A stretch of 31,233 nt of DNA from DRYM01 sp964564025 (GCA_964564025.1 CAZLZO010000017.1:1-31233); one strand, 5' to 3'; counted from the stretch's first letter, positions 16,471-25,469 are shown. The notes: generated by a model not told the origin, from the letters alone. Program-made: numbers and translations.

Positions 16471-17254
16471 GCCCCATCATCTCTTCCAACACTTTATCTA
16501 GAACGGGCCTTGCTTTTCCATAGAGAATTTCAACTAAGTCTTTAGGAGTGTCTATGTCAACCCAGTAATCACCTTTAATATCAGCTACTTTTACAAAACA
16601 CTCACTACTAGCTATTAGTATTGCTTTTGAAACCGTTAAACTTTCTAGAGGAAAACCGCTTCTACTCACTATACTTATTGCTTTTTTAGAAAACACCATA
16701 ACCCCGATATCTATGTGAGTAAATTTTTTTAGTTCTTTACCTATATCTTTCAAAACACTGTTTTCAGCTAGGATTTTTGTGGCTTCATCTACATTTACAT
16801 ATTTAGGTTTAGAATCGCCACCAACAACAATGCATGCATTGTTTAGTTCTTTTAAAATTTTTAATAGAATCTTGAATGAGTAAATGTGGTCTGCCATAGA
16901 GACAAAGAACTTATCGTTTAAAACATTCTTGCTTCCCAAAATCAAACTATATCCGTTACCCCATTCAGGCTTAGGGTTATTTACATAAACTATTTCGACA
17001 CTTTTAATAATGTTTTCATATTTTGAAAGTATTCTTTTCGCCTTCCTAAGGAATTTTTCATTAACAACAATAATTATCTTTTCGACACCAACTTTGGTTA
17101 AGGATGTTATAGGGTAGGCTATCATGGGATACTTTTCTACCTTATAAAAGTATTTAGGAATGGATCCTGTGATTCCTCTTAATCTCTTACCTAAGCCTCC
17201 AGCTAAAATAACTGCCTCCTTTATTTTCTCAACCATGTTATCGCTACCTACCAT
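16430..17254 (-). CDS. CTP:inositol-1-phosphate cytidylyltransferase (IPCT)
   Basis: A 274-aa nucleotidyltransferase with an N-terminal LAGGLGKRL loop and the PK motif (about 38-39). Residues characteristic of IPCT are NGYSL, MADHIYS (metal-binding Asp and His), YVNVDEATKI, VKDIGKELKKF and WVDIDTP. It activates L-myo-inositol-1-phosphate with CTP to give CDP-inositol in the cytoplasm. It overlaps the PEBP gene upstream by 11 nt and the DIPPS gene downstream by 41 nt, indicating translational coupling. Two possible starts, ATG 17254 and ATG 17236, both have AGGT upstream. A sugar-nucleotide role is unlikely given the NGYSL/DHxY signatures and the partner gene. Confidence 0.88.
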   Translation of the reverse strand: MVGSDNMVEKIKEAVILAGGLGKRLRGITGSIPKYFYKVEKYPMIAYPITSLTKVGVEKIIIVVNEKFLRKAKRILSKYENIIKSVEIVYVNNPKPEWGNGYSLILGSKNVLNDKFFVSMADHIYSFKILLKILKELNNACIVVGGDSKPKYVNVDEATKILAENSVLKDIGKELKKFTHIDIGVMVFSKKAISIVSRSGFPLESLTVSKAILIASSECFVKVADIKGDYWVDIDTPKDLVEILYGKARPVLDKVLEEMMGHELLRQKRGWTRI

Positions 17255-17846
17255 AGTAACCTAGCAACACAGCATACCCTGTAACATGGGCTTTAGTGTA
17301 CTCTAAAATTTTTGTTAAATCATTAAACATGTTTTTAGGAATTTCGGAGTCTAGTGCTAAAAGAATGAAAACATATCTGTGCTTACTTCCTTTAGGTGGG
17401 CATGGACCGCCGTATCCTACGTATCCAAAGTCGTTTTTAAGTTGATACCCTAAGTTTTCAATGTACTCTTTCTTAGGGACATTTTCTGGAAGACTCGTTA
17501 GCTTAGGCGGCATGTTAACTATTATCCAGTGAACAAAGAATCCGCTTGGAGCATCTGGGTCATAAACTAGCAACATTAGCGTTTTAGGGGGTTCTGAAAT
17601 ACCAGACCATTTTAGAGGTGGCGAGATGTTTTCTCCGTCGCAAGTATATTTTTTAGGAATATCGCCGTTATTTGGGAATGCAGGGCTTTCAAGCTTAAAC
17701 TCGTACTTAGCATTTGCAACTAGGTTTTTTACAAGTTCAAGCTGTACTTTGGTTTCTTGTTTAAACATTAAGAAGCCTACTATAGCTGCAACTATGATTA
17801 CTAATGAGGCTAAAGTTACTATAACTGTTTTACCGTTTATTTTCAT
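17244..17846 (-). CDS. YbhB/YbcL-type PEBP family protein, membrane anchored
   Basis: A 200-aa protein of the phosphatidylethanolamine-binding/Raf-kinase-inhibitor-like family. An N-terminal hydrophobic segment (about residues 5-28) would anchor it outside the membrane. The family core follows: FPNNGDIPKKYTCDGENISPPL, VYDPDAPSGFFVHWI, YGGPCPPKGSKHRYVF and a C-terminal GYY tail. It has the conserved ligand-pocket DPDAP, HW and GPCPP motifs. Prokaryotic members have no settled function. I chose ATG 17846, preceded by GAGGG with 6 nt spacing; a TTG at 17867 would add seven residues. It is the first gene of the DIP-synthesis run and overlaps IPCT by 11 nt, an unexplained but possibly meaningful association. 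Confidence 0.88.
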   Translation of the reverse strand: MKINGKTVIVTLASLVIIVAAIVGFLMFKQETKVQLELVKNLVANAKYEFKLESPAFPNNGDIPKKYTCDGENISPPLKWSGISEPPKTLMLLVYDPDAPSGFFVHWIIVNMPPKLTSLPENVPKKEYIENLGYQLKNDFGYVGYGGPCPPKGSKHRYVFILLALDSEIPKNMFNDLTKILEYTKAHVTGYAVLLGYYGR

Positions 17847-17910
17847 TTTAATCCCTCTCTGAACCAATTATTGCTCTAAAGCAATTTAAGCTAATCGTAA
17901 AAACTATTTG

Positions 17911-17958
17911 ATTTAATAAGGAAATTACTGTAAAACAGTAAAGAGGTGTTGGAAAACG
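17911..17958 (+). promoter_or_regulatory. Promoter with palindromic operator candidate
   Basis: A TATA-like TTTAATAA (17912-17919) is followed by a perfect inverted repeat, TTACTGT (17925-17931), AAA, ACAGTAA (17935-17941), between the TATA box and the expected transcription start. An SD GAGGTG (17943-17948) precedes the GTG start. The position would suit repression. Confidence 0.5.
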
Positions 17959-18537
17959 GTGCTCTCAAAGTATAGGAACTTCGTTTTTAAAGCTATTTCA
18001 AAGTATGTTAAAAAGCTAAGTAGTTTAGGAATTAAACCTTGGCATTTTACATTTCTAGGATTACTCCTATCACTCTTGTATCTTTACGCTTTGGCTACGA
18101 ATTCAGTATTATTTGCAATAATTTTTCTTCTCGCATCAGGTTTTATGGATGTTCTTGATGGAGCTTTAGCCAAGACAGCTAATATTTTAAGCAAATGTGG
18201 TGCATATCTTGACTCAATGTTTGACCGTTTAGAGGATTCCGCATATTACATGGGATTAATTATCTTGAACTTTAATTGCTATATTGTATTTTTAGCTTTA
18301 GCCTTAACCTTGACTTTAACCTATAGTAAGGCTAGGCTTAAAAACCTCGGAATAAATGAACCAAGAATAAGCCTTTTTGAAAGAAGCGATAGAATAGTTA
18401 TCTTAGCTTTCATACTTGCTACTTACATTGTAAATTCGTGGTTTTCTAATGTTCTCTTTAGCATCTACGTGTTTGCACTTACTGTAATAGTAGTCTTACG
18501 CATAATTACTGGGTATACGGATTTATCTAGGACATGA
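17959..18537 (+). CDS. CDP-alcohol phosphatidyltransferase, probably archaetidylinositol phosphate synthase
   Basis: A 192-aa membrane protein with about six hydrophobic segments and the CDP-alcohol motif as DGALAK...GxxxDxxxD (D67, G68, A71, K72, G81, D85, D89). Size and layout match archaeal archaetidylinositol phosphate synthases, which attach inositol-1-phosphate to CDP-archaeol to make the ether-lipid head group. Oddity: the motif's usual arginine after alanine is lysine (K72). The GTG start at 17959 has an SD GAGGTG. It lies divergent from the PEBP-IPCT-DIPPS run, so two inositol-phosphate-using transferases are within 2 kb. Alternative: synthase for another archaeal phospholipid. Confidence 0.78.
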   Translation: MLSKYRNFVFKAISKYVKKLSSLGIKPWHFTFLGLLLSLLYLYALATNSVLFAIIFLLASGFMDVLDGALAKTANILSKCGAYLDSMFDRLEDSAYYMGLIILNFNCYIVFLALALTLTLTYSKARLKNLGINEPRISLFERSDRIVILAFILATYIVNSWFSNVLFSIYVFALTVIVVLRIITGYTDLSRT

Positions 18538-18559
18538 GTTGCCACATGGTTGTATACGT

Positions 18560-19336
18560 TTAAATGATGTCTTTGAACATATAGTCTATTTTTTCGTTTT
18601 CAAGCTTCTCAAATCTCTCAGTTGATCCTACATCGTACCATAAGCCTTCATACTTGTAAGCAATAACTTTTCCGTTTTCTAAAATAATTTTTGGTATTAA
18701 ATCACCCATTATATCTATGTTGCTTTTCTCTTTAGCTATGTTTTCAAGATATCTTCTAACACTAGTTTTGGCTACGAGAATGCCTGTTGTTACATAAATG
18801 TTTAACCAAGGTTTCTCGACTACCCGCTTTACCTCGGAGTCTTTAAGTTCAACTACACCTACAGGGATTTGGTAACGTGTAGCTACGGCTAGTGTTACCT
18901 CAGCGTTATTTGCTCTATGAAAGCTTAAGAGGTCCCTTAAACTTATTGTTGAAAGTATATCTCCGTAGTAGATTACTATGTCATTAACATCATCAAAAAC
19001 CCCTGTTCTGAAGGCGTTTAGTAATGCTCCACCAGTTCCTTTAAGGTCTTTAGGGTCTTGAACGTAGTTTATTTTTACGCCAAATCTTGATCCGTCTTCA
19101 AAATAGTTAACTATTTGCTCATACTTGTAACCTACGAGTAAAACAATATCCACTATTCCATGGTATCTCAATAGTTTCACAATATATTCTAATAATGGCT
19201 TTTGCTTCTTACCGATAGGAATCATTGTTTTCTGGAAATAATAGGTAAGCGGACGTAGTCTCTTACCTTCTCCTCCACAAAGAATAACACCTTTAACTTT
19301 CATTGCTCCTGCGGCCTCGATTTCTGTTGCCAGCAT
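18560..19336 (-). CDS. Sugar-1-phosphate nucleotidyltransferase
   Basis: A 258-aa Rossmann-like nucleotidyltransferase of the RmlA/mannose-1-phosphate guanylyltransferase type. Seen: GGEGKRLRPLT (the NTP-binding loop), the KxMxPI stretch, GTGGAL, YYGDILS with the metal-binding aspartate, EKP and WYDVGST. It activates a hexose-1-phosphate for glycan or lipid glycosylation; the sugar and base cannot be read reliably. It lacks the C-terminal left-handed beta-helix of longer homologues. ATG 19336 is the longest start and has no SD; ATG 19303, just before VKGVILCGG, is a good alternative. It is convergent with the archaetidylinositol phosphate synthase gene and divergent from the rhomboid gene. 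Confidence 0.87.
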   Translation of the reverse strand: MLATEIEAAGAMKVKGVILCGGEGKRLRPLTYYFQKTMIPIGKKQKPLLEYIVKLLRYHGIVDIVLLVGYKYEQIVNYFEDGSRFGVKINYVQDPKDLKGTGGALLNAFRTGVFDDVNDIVIYYGDILSTISLRDLLSFHRANNAEVTLAVATRYQIPVGVVELKDSEVKRVVEKPWLNIYVTTGILVAKTSVRRYLENIAKEKSNIDIMGDLIPKIILENGKVIAYKYEGLWYDVGSTERFEKLENEKIDYMFKDII

Positions 19337-19384
19337 TGTTTTTAACTATCTTTTCTAAGAAATAAATGTTAAAGAGGAGATTTC

Positions 19385-19960
19385 ATGGAGCGTACTGAAG
19401 CATTAGCGACAAAAGCACTAATACTAATTAATTTAGTAGTGTATGTTATCGCAGGTATTTTAGGGGGATCGTTTTTAAGTATAAGCGATAAAGTGCTTAT
19501 TCTCCTAGGTCAATTTAACCTCTTCATAGTAAAGTATGGCTGGTATTTTCAACTATTAACAGCAATGTTTATACACATAAACATCATCCACTTAGCTTTC
19601 AACATGTTTTGGCTTTACATCTTAGGTTCTCATTGTGAAAGCATTTTTGGGCTTAAGAAATACCTTGCAATATACTTCTTAAGCGGATTATTCGGTAATA
19701 TTTTAACACTTTACTTACTACCTTTAAGAACTGTTAGCGCTGGTGCTAGCGGAGCTGTTTTCGGAATTTTCGGCGCATTAATGGCATATAGCGGTTTTAC
19801 ACGTAGAAGCATGTTTGCTTCAGTACTTTACGCATTATTTATTTTAATTCTAAACGTAGGTTTCGGAGTTAATGTCGTAGCTCACTTTGGCGGATTATTC
19901 TTAGGCTTCATATTAGGCTACGTTTATGCTAGAGGTTTAAGAAGACATCATTTTGTTTGA
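19385..19960 (+). CDS. Rhomboid family intramembrane serine protease
   Basis: A 191-aa protein with six hydrophobic segments and the catalytic serine in GASGAVFG (S122) paired with the histidine in AHFGG (H167). N73 in HLAFNMFW would stabilise the oxyanion. It cleaves membrane-protein segments within the bilayer; the archaeal substrates are unknown. The six-helix core has no extra domains. The ATG is preceded by GAGGAG with 5-nt spacing. It is divergent from the nucleotidyltransferase gene across a 48-nt gap and followed 65 nt later by a secreted beta-propeller gene, a possible but unproven substrate. Confidence 0.93.
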   Translation: MERTEALATKALILINLVVYVIAGILGGSFLSISDKVLILLGQFNLFIVKYGWYFQLLTAMFIHINIIHLAFNMFWLYILGSHCESIFGLKKYLAIYFLSGLFGNILTLYLLPLRTVSAGASGAVFGIFGALMAYSGFTRRSMFASVLYALFILILNVGFGVNVVAHFGGLFLGFILGYVYARGLRRHHFV

Positions 19961-20025
19961 ATTTTTAGAACAAAAACGTTCGAAGAAATAGGATTTTAAG
20001 AATAAATAGGTAAAGAAGCTTCCTG

Positions 20026-22116
20026 GTGAATACATTGTTGAAAGAAAATATTGCTTATACCTTAGTTATTGCAGCAATCATAGCAGGGTTAATAGCAGCC
20101 TCATTAGTTATAAGTAATCCGCTAAACACACCTATAAACTATAGTACCACATCAACAACACCCTACAGTTTTGTTGAAGAAAACTTTACAACGATAGATC
20201 ATAATGTTAGCGTTAAAACATTTAACACGTACAATGAGCTCTTAAGCTTCATTAAGTCTTCTGCTAAAAAACCTAAGTGGATTTACCCAGTAATCATGCC
20301 CCCAGATGTACGTGGTGCATTTTTAGGTGTAACCCCGCAACCTACAGCTCTTCCAGAAAAGCTTACTATTCCAACGCCGACGCCTACACCAATGCCAGCA
20401 ACATTTACTGTTACTGCTGCAACAAAAACACCATTTATGGGATCTACTGTGGAATTTTCTAAAACTAATGTGCAAGTTGAAGGTGTTGATGAATTAGACT
20501 ACGTTAAAACTGATGGGGAATTCATTTACGTTGCAAGAGATAATGCAGTATATGTTGTTAAAGCATACCCTCCTGATGTTGCAGAAGTTGTTTCAAAAAT
20601 AAACGTTGATGGTTTAATTAACGGGATATTCGTTGAAAACAAAAGGCTTGTAGTAGTGTATTCTAAAAGGTATGAACCTACAGTTACTATAGTTGAAGAA
20701 CCCAAAGTAGTAATGCCCTTTAAAATAACGTCTAAAACATATGTTAGCATATTTGACCTATCAGAGCCGGGAAGTCCTAAGAAATTAGTTGAATATTCAG
20801 CTTACGGTTCTCTAGTGGGTTCGAGATTAACTGAGAAAACCGTTTACATTATACTACAGTATCCGGTAATGTTAAAAGAGGACACTATACCGTTACCTGT
20901 AATTAATGATGAAGTAGTGTCTCCAACGGAAATAAAGTATTTTAATAGAGACTTTTCATACATGTTTACAATAATTTTAGCAGTTAATGTAAGTAATGCT
21001 GAGTTTAATAGGGAAGTTTTCTTAACAGGTTCTTCAGCAAAAATATACATGTCAAAAAGGAATCTCTACATACTTTCAATAAAATATCCTGACTACACTA
21101 TGGTATATGATAAAGTCCTAGATGTACTTTTAGAAAAAGCGCCTGCAAATGTTAGAGAAGCTGTTGAGAGAATTAAGGAATTAAACATAGATGATGATTT
21201 AAAACATAAGTTGATAGCTGAAATCGCTAGCGACTACTATAATAAGCTTCCTTCGAAAGAAAGGGAGGAAATAATGGAGGAAATTTTTGAAGAAACAAAG
21301 GATATGTTAAGAGAGAAAACAGTAATTTATAGATTCTCAATAAGCGGGCTTAAAATAAGTGCTGAAGCTAAAGGTGAAGTTCCAGGAAGAGTTCTTGATC
21401 AATTCTCCATGGATGAGCATGGAGATTACTTTAGAGTAGCTACAACAGAAACCATATATTATCCGTATCGTAGCTCGGAAACAGTAAATAACGTTTACGT
21501 TTTAAACATGAACCTTGAAATTATAGGTAAACTTGAAGGATTGGCTTTAAGCGAGAGAATATATGCCGCAAGATTTTCGGGAAGCATGTGCTACTTAGTA
21601 ACGTTTAGACGCATTGATCCGCTTTTCGCAATAGATCTTTCAGATCCCAAAGAACCTAAAGTCTTGGGGTACCTTAAAACACCTGGCTTCTCAGAATACC
21701 TACACCCATATGGAGACCATTACCTCATAGGCGTCGGAAGAGATGCTGACGAATACGGTAGAATTAAAGGGTTAAAAATAGCGTTATTTGATATATCCGA
21801 TCCTGAAAACCCGAAGGAAGTTTCACATATAACCATAGGTAATGCTGGAACATGGTCTCCAATATTTAGAGACCATAAAGCTTTCATGATAAATGAAAAT
21901 AAGTCGTATTTTGCTGTTCCTATAAGAGGCTCTGTAGAGGGCATATACATTATATCGATAAATGGCGATAAACTCTCTATAAAGGGTTTCATAGAGTTAA
22001 AGGATCCATTAAGAACAATATATATTGACGACTTTATATATGGTATATCTCTTTGGAAAATAAAAATAGTAGATGACGTTGCTATTTCAGAAATTAAAAC
22101 ACTAACTTTAGTTTAA
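20026..22116 (+). CDS. Secreted/anchored beta-propeller domain protein
   Basis: A 696-aa protein with an N-terminal membrane anchor or signal (about residues 8-30), a Ser/Thr/Pro-rich spacer with repeated TP dipeptides (about 110-130), and a large beta-propeller domain opening with FSKTNVQVEGVDELDYVKTDG (read in two parts, 144-153 and 154-164). This opening is the hallmark of the archaeal/bacterial C-terminal beta-propeller family. A charged helical insertion (about 358-435) interrupts the propeller. Several ISDPxxPKE-type blade repeats follow. It acts outside the cell; function is unknown, perhaps binding or processing of surface polymers. GTG 20026 is taken; a TTG three codons later is possible. 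T-rich sequence at 22123-22138 may terminate it. Confidence 0.85.
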   Translation: MNTLLKENIAYTLVIAAIIAGLIAASLVISNPLNTPINYSTTSTTPYSFVEENFTTIDHNVSVKTFNTYNELLSFIKSSAKKPKWIYPVIMPPDVRGAFLGVTPQPTALPEKLTIPTPTPTPMPATFTVTAATKTPFMGSTVEFSKTNVQVEGVDELDYVKTDGEFIYVARDNAVYVVKAYPPDVAEVVSKINVDGLINGIFVENKRLVVVYSKRYEPTVTIVEEPKVVMPFKITSKTYVSIFDLSEPGSPKKLVEYSAYGSLVGSRLTEKTVYIILQYPVMLKEDTIPLPVINDEVVSPTEIKYFNRDFSYMFTIILAVNVSNAEFNREVFLTGSSAKIYMSKRNLYILSIKYPDYTMVYDKVLDVLLEKAPANVREAVERIKELNIDDDLKHKLIAEIASDYYNKLPSKEREEIMEEIFEETKDMLREKTVIYRFSISGLKISAEAKGEVPGRVLDQFSMDEHGDYFRVATTETIYYPYRSSETVNNVYVLNMNLEIIGKLEGLALSERIYAARFSGSMCYLVTFRRIDPLFAIDLSDPKEPKVLGYLKTPGFSEYLHPYGDHYLIGVGRDADEYGRIKGLKIALFDISDPENPKEVSHITIGNAGTWSPIFRDHKAFMINENKSYFAVPIRGSVEGIYIISINGDKLSIKGFIELKDPLRTIYIDDFIYGISLWKIKIVDDVAISEIKTLTLV

Positions 22117-22228
22117 AAGGACTATTTTCCTTTTCTTCTACTAACCGTAATTTATGGTAAGGCTTAAGTTAGTATTCTAACACACACCAAGTATGACAGC
22201 TTAGAATACAGCTAAATGGTAATGATCC

Positions 22229-24457
22229 ATGAGTAGTAGCGATGTTGAATGGTGGAAGAAACCTGTAAGAGTATTTCAATTCAATCTTGAAGATCCCTAT
22301 GGCTTCTTTATTAAAAAATTTGATGCAAAAACATTAGTTAATTTAGCTAGAAAAATGAGGGCAAACGTATTAGTTATTTTCGCGCGGGATGCGTGGGGAA
22401 GAAGGCTTTACCTTCGTGGAAAAGTTGCTCCACAACATCCAAGATTAACGGAGAAGTCAAGCGTTGAGAAGCTTGTTGAAGAAGCTAGAAAGTATGGAAT
22501 AAAAGTTGTAATAATGGTTGCGCATACGGCTAATAAGTACATGTATGAAAAACACCCTGATTGGGCTCAGGTAAACGCTAAGGGGGAGGTAATAGTCTTA
22601 GAACATATACCTTCTGAATCTAAAATTAAAAGTCCGCAATGGCCCCTTTTATGCATTAATTCCCCATACATACAATACTTAGAAGAAGAAGTTAGCGAAA
22701 GTATTAAAGCCATAAATCCTGATGGCGTCTTACTTGACTCCTTCCGTTACCAACCAGACTTTAATAAGGCTTGCTACTGCGATTACTGCCAAATAGCTTT
22801 CACGAAAGAAACAGGGCTTGAACTACCTGATGAAGAAAACTGGGAAACCATGGAGTGGCGGGAGGCTTGGAAATGGCGTTATAGAGTTGTTGTAAGGTCG
22901 ATAGCTAGATTGAGGAACATAGTTAAGAAGTATAATCCGAACATAGTGTATATGTATAATAGCCACCCTGCAGGATGGGCTGGTAGAGCAAACAAAGTAG
23001 TTGAGGATATAAGAGACTTAGTGGATGTTGTTTTCGCCGAATGCAGTGAAGCCGATCACCAACCCCCAGGATTCATTTCTGAAATGGTTAGGTTAACTAA
23101 GGCCATGAGCGGAGGCAAACCCGTTTGGGCTTCTAGAAATGCATTCTATATGTATAGGACAGTTACTTCAGCAACGCCAATAGTTGTTAAGCAAGGTCTC
23201 AGAGAAGCACTTATAGCAGGGGGTTCACCATGGGTTCTATTTTTCTCATCAACACTATCTCAGGACTCTAGAGTATTAGATGCTGTAGCTGAAGTATACG
23301 AAGAGATAGAGGAAATGGAAGACTACCTTATAGGTTTAGAAGAAGTAAAGCATGTTGGAATAGTTGCTTCAAATGCTACAAGAGACTGGTATGGTAAAAG
23401 TAATCCAGCAATGTATGTCGATGAAATAAGAGGATTTTACTATGCCTTAATAAACCAACATATACCAGTAGGCTTTATAGCGGACACGGATTTATCAGAT
23501 GAAAATAAGCTTTCAGAATACTCAACAATAGTTCTAGCGAATACTGCATGTGTTTCCGATAAATCCATTGAGACACTAAAACATTACGTAGAAAAAGGTG
23601 GAGGATTGGTCATAACGTACCAAGCAACAACGCTTGACATGGATGGTGTCGATAGGGAGGATTTCGGAATTTCTGAGATATTAGGAGCACATTATGAAGG
23701 ACTACTTAGTTTGCCGTGGAGCTATGTTATTGTAGAAAAAGGAGCTTTCAAGAAAGTACATAATATTGTGCCTCTTGGCGACATGGATTATGTGTTCAAG
23801 TCAAGAAGAAGCGAGGAGGGATTAGCAAATCAAGTTAGAGCTAAGGTTGAAAGCGAAAAAGTAAAAATTATCGGTAGAATTGCTCTTGCAGCAGCAGATT
23901 ACGGTTTCGAATACACTCTTGGTAGAAGTACTCCACCAATAGGTATTGAAACAATGGAGCCTTCAATAATAGTTTCTGAAAACAAAGTATTTTACTTTTC
24001 ATTTCAGCTTGGAAGACACTATTGGAGAATAGGACATCCAGATTATTTAAACATGATAGTTGAAAGCACACTTTATGTCGCTAAAAAACCATTACCAATA
24101 GAAACTAATGCTCCAGAAACTGTGGAAATAAGCTTATTTAAGAAAGATGACGAACTATACTTTATACACTTACTAAACCACACTTATAATCAAAGAATAT
24201 TATCAATACCCTTAGGAGCAAGTAGGCAAGCATTACCGGGATATAGTCAGCCATATGCGGTGCATCCTCCAAGGAGAATTGATCCAATAAGTAATATAAG
24301 GATTAAGCTTAAACTTGGTCAAAGCTGGGAAGAGGCGAAAATAATATTGCCTTTAAGAAAAGCCGAGAAAAAAGTGAAAATAAAAAACGGCGAAATCTCC
24401 TATACACTACCTATACTAAATGAGTATGAAGCAATAGCTATTGAAAAAACATATTAA
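22229..24457 (+). CDS. Glycoside hydrolase homologue: GHL6-like barrel plus GH42-type trimerisation domain
   Basis: A 742-aa protein. Residues about 12-360 form a TIM barrel resembling the hypothetical glycosyl hydrolase 6 family, with NVLVIFARDAWGR near the start, GVLLDSF and a CYCDYC cluster (about 183-188) likely to bind metal. Residues about 370-600 resemble a beta-galactosidase trimerisation (class I GATase-like) domain, with TIVLANTACVS and YVEKGGGLVITY. A C-terminal beta domain follows. There is no signal peptide. The overall plan is like GH42 galactosidases, but typical GH42 catalytic glutamates are not evident to me, so the activity is undefined. It stands alone, 112 nt after the propeller gene. 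Confidence 0.75.
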   Translation: MSSSDVEWWKKPVRVFQFNLEDPYGFFIKKFDAKTLVNLARKMRANVLVIFARDAWGRRLYLRGKVAPQHPRLTEKSSVEKLVEEARKYGIKVVIMVAHTANKYMYEKHPDWAQVNAKGEVIVLEHIPSESKIKSPQWPLLCINSPYIQYLEEEVSESIKAINPDGVLLDSFRYQPDFNKACYCDYCQIAFTKETGLELPDEENWETMEWREAWKWRYRVVVRSIARLRNIVKKYNPNIVYMYNSHPAGWAGRANKVVEDIRDLVDVVFAECSEADHQPPGFISEMVRLTKAMSGGKPVWASRNAFYMYRTVTSATPIVVKQGLREALIAGGSPWVLFFSSTLSQDSRVLDAVAEVYEEIEEMEDYLIGLEEVKHVGIVASNATRDWYGKSNPAMYVDEIRGFYYALINQHIPVGFIADTDLSDENKLSEYSTIVLANTACVSDKSIETLKHYVEKGGGLVITYQATTLDMDGVDREDFGISEILGAHYEGLLSLPWSYVIVEKGAFKKVHNIVPLGDMDYVFKSRRSEEGLANQVRAKVESEKVKIIGRIALAAADYGFEYTLGRSTPPIGIETMEPSIIVSENKVFYFSFQLGRHYWRIGHPDYLNMIVESTLYVAKKPLPIETNAPETVEISLFKKDDELYFIHLLNHTYNQRILSIPLGASRQALPGYSQPYAVHPPRRIDPISNIRIKLKLGQSWEEAKIILPLRKAEKKVKIKNGEISYTLPILNEYEAIAIEKTY

Positions 24458-24555
24458 AGTCAAAAATAAATGATTCTAATCACGATATTTAAGAGAAATA
24501 AACATAGCTTAAGTTTTGCAAAAACATTACCTAATATCACTTGCTAGCATATTTA

Positions 24556-24840
24556 TTACATCATTAGCAAGAGTTCTTTTGCTTCACTATAAACCTTATT
24601 TAATGGTAAGCTTGTCTCCATTAATACCTTAACATAATAGTGTTTTAAAACACCGCTCTTTTCAATTATATCTTTAGAAGAAATTATTTTTGGGTTATAA
24701 ATTACTGCAACTTTATTTCCGAAAACGTGAACGCCTTTTACGCCTTCAACCTTAAAGAAGAGTTCTTTAGAAGGTAAAGTGCATCTACTACAACCTTTTC
24801 CTTCAACTTTAATTATTAATATATTTAAATAGTCCTCCAT
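24556..24840 (-). CDS. Small HMA-like protein with CxxC
   Basis: A 94-aa protein with CSRC at residues 17-20 in the N-terminal loop, an arrangement seen in heavy-metal-associated domains (beta-alpha-beta-beta-alpha-beta). The hydrophobic strand LNILIIKVEG precedes it, and a GVKGVHVFGNKVAVIYNP strand pair follows. It could bind copper or another soft metal, or take part in thiol exchange. The ATG has SD GAGGT 6 nt upstream. It is divergent from the thioredoxin gene with a 90-nt shared promoter region, suggesting joint control. The C-terminal helix is longer than usual for HMA domains, so the family call is moderate. Confidence 0.65.
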   Translation of the reverse strand: MEDYLNILIIKVEGKGCSRCTLPSKELFFKVEGVKGVHVFGNKVAVIYNPKIISSKDIIEKSGVLKHYYVKVLMETSLPLNKVYSEAKELLLMM

Positions 24841-24930
24841 GCTTTTACCTCTAATAAACTTGTAAGTTAAGTGAACACCGTTAATTTTAACTATTATAAC
24901 TAAATATTTCGCTAAGGAGGTAGCGGCTAT
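24841..24930. promoter_or_regulatory. Divergent promoter, HMA-like gene / thioredoxin
   Basis: 90 nt with AT-rich TATA-like sequence (TTAATTTTAA about 24881-24890 and ATTATAAC about 24893-24900) between two genes that each have a strong SD: GAGGT for the minus-strand gene and GGAGGT (24916-24921) for thioredoxin. Confidence 0.45.
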
Positions 24931-25380
24931 ATGTTGTTTAATATGGTCTCTAATGACGTTGAACTTTCAAGGATTATTGAGAAAATGCTTTCGGAAACAT
25001 TAAAGAAAAAGGAAACTACTAAATGTTGTAAAAGAGTTTTTGAAGGAGAAGTTGAGATATATAGGTTAGAGGAATTAGAGAATCTTTTAGAAACATGCAA
25101 GGTAGTCTTTATTAACTTCTACTCGCCTGCTTGCGGTTATTGTAGAATGTTTCAGCCCGTATTTTCACATGTAGGAGATATGTTTAGAGGGAATGCAGTT
25201 TTCGCTAAAGTCAATGTAATGCATGCTCCGGAAGTCGCTTGGTATTTTAATGTGAGAGGAACCCCAACAACAATAGCATTAATTGAAGGTAGAGTTGAAG
25301 CTTTCATACCAGGATATGTTAATATACAAACATTTACTAACATAGTAAAGAAACTTCTGGAAAAAGCCAAGTGTTTATAA
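24931..25380 (+). CDS. Thioredoxin-fold protein, CGYC active site
   Basis: A 149-aa thioredoxin-fold protein with active site CGYC (68-71) in SPACGYCRMFQP and the cis-proline motif RGTPTT (about 109-114). The common tryptophan before the CxxC is alanine here. An N-terminal extension of about 40 residues includes a vicinal CC pair (32-33), which could form a relay disulfide or bind metal. It has no signal peptide, so it should be a cytoplasmic disulfide oxidoreductase. The strong SD GGAGGT lies 9 nt upstream. It neighbours the divergent CxxC protein and a downstream hemerythrin-like gene, suggesting a redox or metal stress group. Confidence 0.9.
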   Translation: MLFNMVSNDVELSRIIEKMLSETLKKKETTKCCKRVFEGEVEIYRLEELENLLETCKVVFINFYSPACGYCRMFQPVFSHVGDMFRGNAVFAKVNVMHAPEVAWYFNVRGTPTTIALIEGRVEAFIPGYVNIQTFTNIVKKLLEKAKCL

Positions 25381-25469
25381 GCCTTTGCAATAATCTGTGC
25401 CTCACTTAAAAAGATAACCTACTATATTAATAATTAATGAGGAAAATAGCATTACGCTTCCTCATAGTT

